Below are positions 5,355 to 9,273 of a DNA stretch of 9,273 nucleotides, piece by piece (within the stretch, counting starts at the first letter, position 1; each line of letters opens with the position of its first letter). The position numbers and the translations under genes are program-made. The notes below the pieces were generated by a model. The model was given only the letters and a program-made list of their open reading frames with translations, did no database searches and was not told the DNA's origin. This DNA comes from Stenotrophomonas maltophilia. GTDB lineage: Bacteria > Pseudomonadota > Gammaproteobacteria > Xanthomonadales > Xanthomonadaceae. Where the stretch lies: NCBI GenBank assembly GCA_002386405.1, contig DGIP01000078.1, positions 1 through 9,273 on the forward strand. Direction: 5' to 3'.

Positions 5355-6764
5355 ATGTCCGTGGAAAACGTTGAGAAGCTGATCAAGGACAACCAGATCG
5401 AGTTCATCGACCTGCGTTTTGTCGACATGCGCGGTGTGGAACAGCACGTCACCTTCCCGGTCAGCATCGTGGAACCGTCGCTGTTCGAAGAAGGCAAGAT
5501 GTTCGACGGCAGCTCCATCGCCGGCTGGAAGGGCATCAATGAGTCCGACATGGTCCTGCTGCCGGACCCGGCCAGCGCCTACGTCGACCCGTTCTACCAG
5601 CACCCGACCCTGGTGATCAGCTGCGACATCCTCGACCCGGCCACCATGCAGCCGTACGGCCGCTGCCCGCGCGGCATCGCCAAGCGCGCCGAGGCCTACC
5701 TGAAGTCCTCCGGCATTGCCGAACAGGCCTTCTTCGGCCCGGAGCCTGAGTTCTTCATCTTCGACTCCGTCCAGTTCGCCAACGACATGGGCAACACCTT
5801 CTTCAAGATCTCCTCCGAAGAAGCCGCCTGGAGCACCGGCGACAAGTTCGACGGCGCCAACAGCGGCTACCGCCCGGCCGTCAAGGGCGGCTACTTCCCG
5901 GTGCCGCCGACCGATTCGCTGCACGACCTGCGCGCTGAAATGTGCAAGACGCTGGAACAGGTCGGCATCGAAGTCGAAGTGCAGCACCACGAAGTGGCCA
6001 CCGCCGGCCAGTGCGAAATCGGCACCAAGTTCAGCACCCTGGTGCAGAAGGCCGACGAACTGCTGCGCATGAAGCACGTCATCAAGAACGTGGCCCACCG
6101 CAACGGCAAGACCGCCACCTTCATGCCCAAGCCGATCGTCGGCGACAACGGCAGCGGCATGCACGTGCACCAGTCGCTGTCCAAGGGCGGCACCAACCTG
6201 TTCTCCGGTGATGGCTACGGCGGCCTGAGCCAGATGGCGCTGTGGTACATCGGCGGCATCTTCAAGCACGCCAAGGCCATCAACGCCTTCGCCAACTCGG
6301 GCACCAACAGCTACAAGCGCCTGGTGCCGGGCTTCGAAGCCCCGGTCATGCTGGCCTACTCGGCCCGCAACCGTTCGGCCTCGTGCCGCATTCCGTGGGT
6401 GTCCAACCCGAAGGCGCGCCGCATTGAAATGCGCTTCCCCGATCCGATCCAGTCCGGCTACCTGACCTTCACCGTGCTGATGATGGCCGGCCTGGACGGC
6501 ATCAAGAACCAGATTGACCCGGGCGCACCGAGCGACAAGGACCTGTACGACCTGCCGCCGGAAGAAGAGAAGCTGATTCCGCAGGTGTGCTCCAGCCTGG
6601 ACCAGGCCCTGGAAGCGCTGGACAAGGACCGCGAGTTCCTCAAGGCCGGCGGCGTGATGACCGACGACTTCATCGATGGCTACATCGCGCTGAAGATGCA
6701 GGAAGTGACCCGCTTCCGCGCCGCCACGCACCCGCTCGAATACCAGATGTACTACGCCAACTGA
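5355..6764 (+). CDS. glnA: Glutamine synthetase, type I
   Basis: This enzyme makes glutamine from glutamate, ammonium and ATP in the cytoplasm as a dodecamer and is the main entry of ammonium under nitrogen limitation. The product is 469 residues, the length of the E. coli enzyme. Landmarks include FDGSSIAGW (50-58, loop Asp51), [10 protein letters not shown] (128-137, metal ligands Glu130 and Glu132), [13 protein letters not shown] (211-223), [10 protein letters not shown] (265-274, with His270) and RRIEMRFPD (355-363, Glu358). [10 protein letters not shown] (395-404) places Tyr398 as the adenylylation site, so it is the GSI-beta type controlled by GlnE. The ATG at 5355 gives this exact length and is preceded by GAGG at 8 bases; the open frame upstream to 5199 is only promoter DNA. 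NtrC sites, an IHF match and a sigma-54 promoter lie directly upstream. Confidence 0.98.
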   Translation: MSVENVEKLIKDNQIEFIDLRFVDMRGVEQHVTFPVSIVEPSLFEEGKMFDGSSIAGWKGINESDMVLLPDPASAYVDPFYQHPTLVISCDILDPATMQPYGRCPRGIAKRAEAYLKSSGIAEQAFFGPEPEFFIFDSVQFANDMGNTFFKISSEEAAWSTGDKFDGANSGYRPAVKGGYFPVPPTDSLHDLRAEMCKTLEQVGIEVEVQHHEVATAGQCEIGTKFSTLVQKADELLRMKHVIKNVAHRNGKTATFMPKPIVGDNGSGMHVHQSLSKGGTNLFSGDGYGGLSQMALWYIGGIFKHAKAINAFANSGTNSYKRLVPGFEAPVMLAYSARNRSASCRIPWVSNPKARRIEMRFPDPIQSGYLTFTVLMMAGLDGIKNQIDPGAPSDKDLYDLPPEEEKLIPQVCSSLDQALEALDKDREFLKAGGVMTDDFIDGYIALKMQEVTRFRAATHPLEYQMYYAN

Positions 6765-6770
6765 GCAACA

Positions 6771-6816
6771 GGTGGCGATGCCGAAGGACTTCCCTCCCAC
6801 CTTCGTCATCGCCACC
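6771..6816 (+). repeat. Long inverted repeat directly after glnA
   Basis: GGTGGCGATGCCGAAGG (6771-6787) pairs with CCTTCGTCATCGCCACC (6800-6816) at 16 of 17 positions around a 12-base pyrimidine-rich loop. It begins seven bases after the glnA stop. No T-run follows on the plus strand and no A-run precedes it, so it is not a standard terminator. It could be a barrier to 3' exonucleases that stabilises glnA mRNA, a processing site, or a factor-dependent end. Confidence 0.8.
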
Positions 6817-6956
6817 GCTTCACCCATGCGTTCCGGCTGGGGAGCCGCACCGCATCTGCTTCATGCAACACCAGGGGCAAGAGAGACCGGACGCGCAGCA
6901 TGGGCCCTTCCTCCCTCCCGCGTCACCGGCGTGGTCCATGCAACGTTCGGCGCAAC

Positions 6957-6988
6957 AACCGGTGGCCATGTGCAAGTGGCCGCCGGTT
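6957..6988 (+). repeat. 12-bp inverted repeat upstream of glnK
   Basis: AACCGGTGGCCA (6957-6968) pairs with TGGCCGCCGGTT (6977-6988): 11 Watson-Crick pairs and one G-U, with an 8-base loop. It lies 55 bases before the glnK start. Possible roles are an RNA leader structure or a protein-binding dyad; the sequence does not match the NtrC dyad. Confidence 0.65.
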
Positions 6989-6995
6989 GACCTGA

Positions 6996-7382
<387 letters not shown>

Positions 7383-7400
7383 CCCCACTCGGAGCCCACA

Positions 7401-8837
7401 ATGAAGACTTCCTTGTTCACCGGGTGGCAAGCCCGGTTCCACGCCGTGTGCCTGCTGATGCTGTTCAGCGCACTCGCCGTCGGCGCGTTCTCCGGTACCG
7501 CGCACGCCCAGGCCCAGGTCAGCCCCGCACCATCGGAAACGGTGGCCGTTGAACCGCTGCCCACCGCCGAAGCCGCCGCGCCGGCTGCCGCCGTTGCCGA
7601 AGCAGAGGCCGCGCCCAGCTACGACCGTGGCGATGTTGCGTGGATGCTCACCTCCACCCTGCTGGTGCTGTTGATGGTGGTGCCGGGCCTTGCGCTGTTC
7701 TACGGCGGCCTGGTCCGCTCCAAGAACGTACTCTCCGTGCTCAGCCAGATCCTGGTGGTGTTCTCGCTGGTGTTGATGCTGTGGGTGGCCTACGGCTACA
7801 GCGCGGTGTTCAGCGAAGGCAACCAGTTCTTCGGCTCGTTCACCCAGTTCGCCTTCCTCAAGGGCTTCACCCCGGATTCGGTCGGCAACACCCCGATCAA
7901 GGGCCTGCCGGATTACCTGTTCGTCGCCTTCCAGTCCACCTTCGCCGGCATCACCACCGCGCTGATCGTCGGTGCGTTCGCCGAACGCATCAAGTTCAAG
8001 GCGGTGCTGCTGTTCTCGGCGCTGTGGTTCACGCTGAGCTACATCCCGATGGCCCACATCGTGTGGGGCGGCGGTTACCTGGGTGCGATGGGCGCGATCG
8101 ACTTCGCCGGTGGCACCGTGGTGCACATCAACGCGGGCGTGGCCGGCCTGGTCGCCGCGTACTTCGTCGGCAAGCGCATCGGCTACGGCCAGACCGCCCT
8201 GAAGCCGCACAACGTGCCGTTCACTTACATCGGCGCGATGCTGCTGTGGGTGGGCTGGTTCGGCTTCAACGCCGGTTCCGCCGCCGCCGCCGATACCGTG
8301 GCCTCGCTGGCCTTCATCAACACGATCCTCGCCACCGCCGCTGCGGTGCTGGGCTGGACCCTGGTGGAAGCAGTCAGCAAGGGCAAGCCGTCCGCGCTGG
8401 GCGCGGCCTCCGGCGCGGTGGCCGGCCTGGTCGGCATCACCCCGGCCTGCGGCACCGTCGGCCCGCTGGGTGCGATCGTGATCGGCCTGGTCACCGGCGT
8501 GGTCTGCGTGTGGGGTGTCACCGGTCTCAAGCGCCTGCTCAAGGTCGATGACACCGCCGATGTGTTCGGTGTGCATGGCGTGGGCGGCATCGTCGGCGCT
8601 CTGCTCACCGGTGTGTTCAGCGCGCAGTCGCTGGGCGGCACCAAGGCCGACCTCGATATCGGCCACCAGGTGTGGGTGCAGCTGGTCAGTGTCGGCTTCA
8701 CCATCGTCTGGTGCGCCGTGGTCACCGTGGCGATCCTGCTCGTCGTGCGCCTGGTGTTCGGCCTGCGCGTGACCGAGGAAGCCGAGCGCACCGGCCTGGA
8801 TGTCACCTCGCATGGCGAGTCCGCGTACGAGGTCTGA
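7401..8837 (+). CDS. amtB: Ammonium transporter AmtB
   Basis: This 478-residue Amt/Mep/Rh channel imports ammonium across the inner membrane as a trimer. An N-terminal signal peptide ends near AHA (34-36), followed by an Ala/Pro/Glu-rich periplasmic stretch (about 37-72) and then eleven membrane segments. By alignment from memory to E. coli AmtB, conduction residues are present: Trp222 (in VWGGG), Asp234 (IDFAGG), the twin pore histidines His242 (VVHINA) and His392 (GVHGVGG), the gate phenylalanine about Phe181 and Phe289, and Ser293 (FNAGSA). The protein is longer than the E. coli protein mainly through the N-terminal stretch. GGAG six bases before the ATG at 7401 supports the start. It lies 18 bp after glnK and is closed by a strong terminator, so glnK-amtB is one operon. 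Confidence 0.97.
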   Translation: MKTSLFTGWQARFHAVCLLMLFSALAVGAFSGTAHAQAQVSPAPSETVAVEPLPTAEAAAPAAAVAEAEAAPSYDRGDVAWMLTSTLLVLLMVVPGLALFYGGLVRSKNVLSVLSQILVVFSLVLMLWVAYGYSAVFSEGNQFFGSFTQFAFLKGFTPDSVGNTPIKGLPDYLFVAFQSTFAGITTALIVGAFAERIKFKAVLLFSALWFTLSYIPMAHIVWGGGYLGAMGAIDFAGGTVVHINAGVAGLVAAYFVGKRIGYGQTALKPHNVPFTYIGAMLLWVGWFGFNAGSAAAADTVASLAFINTILATAAAVLGWTLVEAVSKGKPSALGAASGAVAGLVGITPACGTVGPLGAIVIGLVTGVVCVWGVTGLKRLLKVDDTADVFGVHGVGGIVGALLTGVFSAQSLGGTKADLDIGHQVWVQLVSVGFTIVWCAVVTVAILLVVRLVFGLRVTEEAERTGLDVTSHGESAYEV

Positions 8838-8873
8838 TCGACGTGTAATCGACGTTGCACATTGACGTCACTG

Positions 8874-8904
8874 CCGGCGGCCTTCGGACCGCCGGTTTTT
8901 TTTT
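8874..8904 (+). terminator. Intrinsic terminator of the glnK-amtB operon
   Basis: CCGGCGG (8874-8880) pairs with CCGCCGG (8889-8895). The inner part closes as C(UUCG)G, an extra-stable tetraloop, after one C-A mismatch. Nine T follow at once (8896-8904). It lies 36 bases after the amtB stop. Confidence 0.95.
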
Positions 8905-8919
8905 GGGTGCACCCTGACG

Positions 8920-8925
8920 CACAAT
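8920..8925 (+). promoter_or_regulatory. Candidate -10 box (CACAAT) for the amidase gene
   Basis: CACAAT lies six bases before the ATG at 8932, so transcription would begin at or next to the start codon and give a leaderless mRNA. No -35 is clear; the region 17 bases upstream is the terminator T-run. A perfect 10-bp palindrome GGGTGCACCC (8905-8914) lies just upstream of the box. This is an inference. Confidence 0.4.
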
Positions 8926-8931
8926 CAGGCC

Positions 8932-9273
8932 ATGCGCCGAATCCGCCTTCCGATTGTGTTGCTCGCTGCCCTCCTGCTTGCTGCCTGCGCCAGCACCGAT
9001 GTGCGCAGTCCGCTGGCCACCTGGGTACCGTCGCCGAACCACAACGTGCGCAACCCGGTCATCATCGTGTTGCACCACACCGACCAGGAAAGCGTGCAGC
9101 AGAGCCTGTACACCCTGCGCACCGCCAACAGCGGCGGCAAGGTCAGTGCGCACTACCTGGTGGGCTCGGATGGCCACCTCTACCAGTTGGTGGCCGACAA
9201 CCGCCGTGCCTGGCACGCGGGCGGCGGCCGCTGGGGCACCATTACCGACCTCAACTCAGCGTCGATCGGCATC
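8932..9273 (+). CDS. Lipoprotein N-acetylmuramoyl-L-alanine amidase, Amidase_2 (AmpD/AmiD-like), 3' truncated
   Basis: The frame is open from the ATG at 8932 to the window edge (114 residues seen) and is cut there. The start is a lipoprotein signal peptide with lipobox LAAC and Cys19; Ala at position +2 fits outer-membrane sorting. The zinc amidase domain begins at about residue 40 with VIIVLHHTDQ, whose first histidine (His48) is the expected first metal ligand, then VSAHYLVGSDGHLYQLV (71-87) and AWHAG (93-97). NSASIGI at the edge is the usual following motif. Such enzymes cleave the N-acetylmuramoyl-L-alanine bond in peptidoglycan or its fragments. The lipoprotein form acts at the envelope, unlike cytoplasmic AmpD, so a direct role in ampC-type beta-lactamase induction should not be assumed. 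No Shine-Dalgarno is seen; see the -10 box at 8920-8925. Confidence 0.9.
   Translation, partial: MRRIRLPIVLLAALLLAACASTDVRSPLATWVPSPNHNVRNPVIIVLHHTDQESVQQSLYTLRTANSGGKVSAHYLVGSDGHLYQLVADNRRAWHAGGGRWGTITDLNSASIGI

Noticed and set aside
5349..6827. Minus-strand open frame of 492 codons opposite glnA
   Set aside because: It is a shadow of glnA in GC-rich DNA with no motif or ribosome site.
6836..6848. GG-N10-GC spacing as a sigma-54 promoter for glnK
   Set aside because: Only the two dinucleotides fit; the flanking bases do not match TGGCAC or TTGCT, and the spot is within a small hairpin.
6772..6990. 72-codon plus-strand frame in the glnA-glnK spacer
   Set aside because: There is no Shine-Dalgarno, its start lies within the post-glnA hairpin, its composition is unlike the neighbours, and no homology is recognised.

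Overview
The window is GC-rich, densely coding bacterial chromosome. The best fit is a gammaproteobacterium of the Xanthomonadaceae/Lysobacteraceae, most likely Stenotrophomonas or a close relative. Three things point there: the codon use, the gene set, and two short intergenic stem-loops that begin with GTAG, the hallmark of the REP-type repeats described in Stenotrophomonas maltophilia. The assignment is inferred from recognition, not from a database search.

Layout: (1) 1-545 (+), the 3' part of a YheT-type alpha/beta hydrolase. (2) 610-3304 (+), a two-gene unit: a large TPR protein with a degenerate sulfotransferase-like C-terminal domain, then a YbhB/YbcL (PEBP) protein whose Shine-Dalgarno overlaps the upstream stop codon. 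(3) 3303-3372, a convergent junction with a minus-strand intrinsic terminator and a GTAG repeat. (4) 3383-5082 (-), uppP (undecaprenyl-diphosphatase), then a META + DUF4377 lipoprotein. (5) 5083-5354, a divergent regulatory region between uppP and glnA with a second GTAG repeat, a candidate uppP -10 box, two NtrC-type sites, an IHF consensus match and a near-perfect sigma-54 promoter. (6) 5355-8837 (+), the nitrogen-assimilation cluster glnA, glnK, amtB, closed by a strong UUCG-loop terminator. (7) 8932-9273 (+), the start of a lipoprotein amidase of the AmpD/AmiD (Amidase_2) type, cut by the window edge and possibly translated from a leaderless mRNA.

How the genes work together: glnA, glnK and amtB form the classical ammonium-assimilation circuit. 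AmtB admits ammonium, GlnK (T-loop Tyr51 present) senses nitrogen state and gates AmtB, and glutamine synthetase (adenylylation Tyr398 present) fixes ammonium. Activation by NtrC and sigma-54 RNA polymerase can be read directly from the glnA upstream DNA. uppP and the terminal amidase both belong to cell-wall metabolism but lie on opposite strands with separate signals, so no joint regulation is claimed.

I found no CRISPR array, tRNA, rRNA, phage or transposase gene. Most of the window is ordinary core genome. The parts that merit a second look are the regulatory architecture upstream of glnA and its overlap with a candidate uppP promoter, the string of unexplained hairpins between glnA and glnK, and the TPR/sulfotransferase-like protein with altered cofactor-binding motifs.
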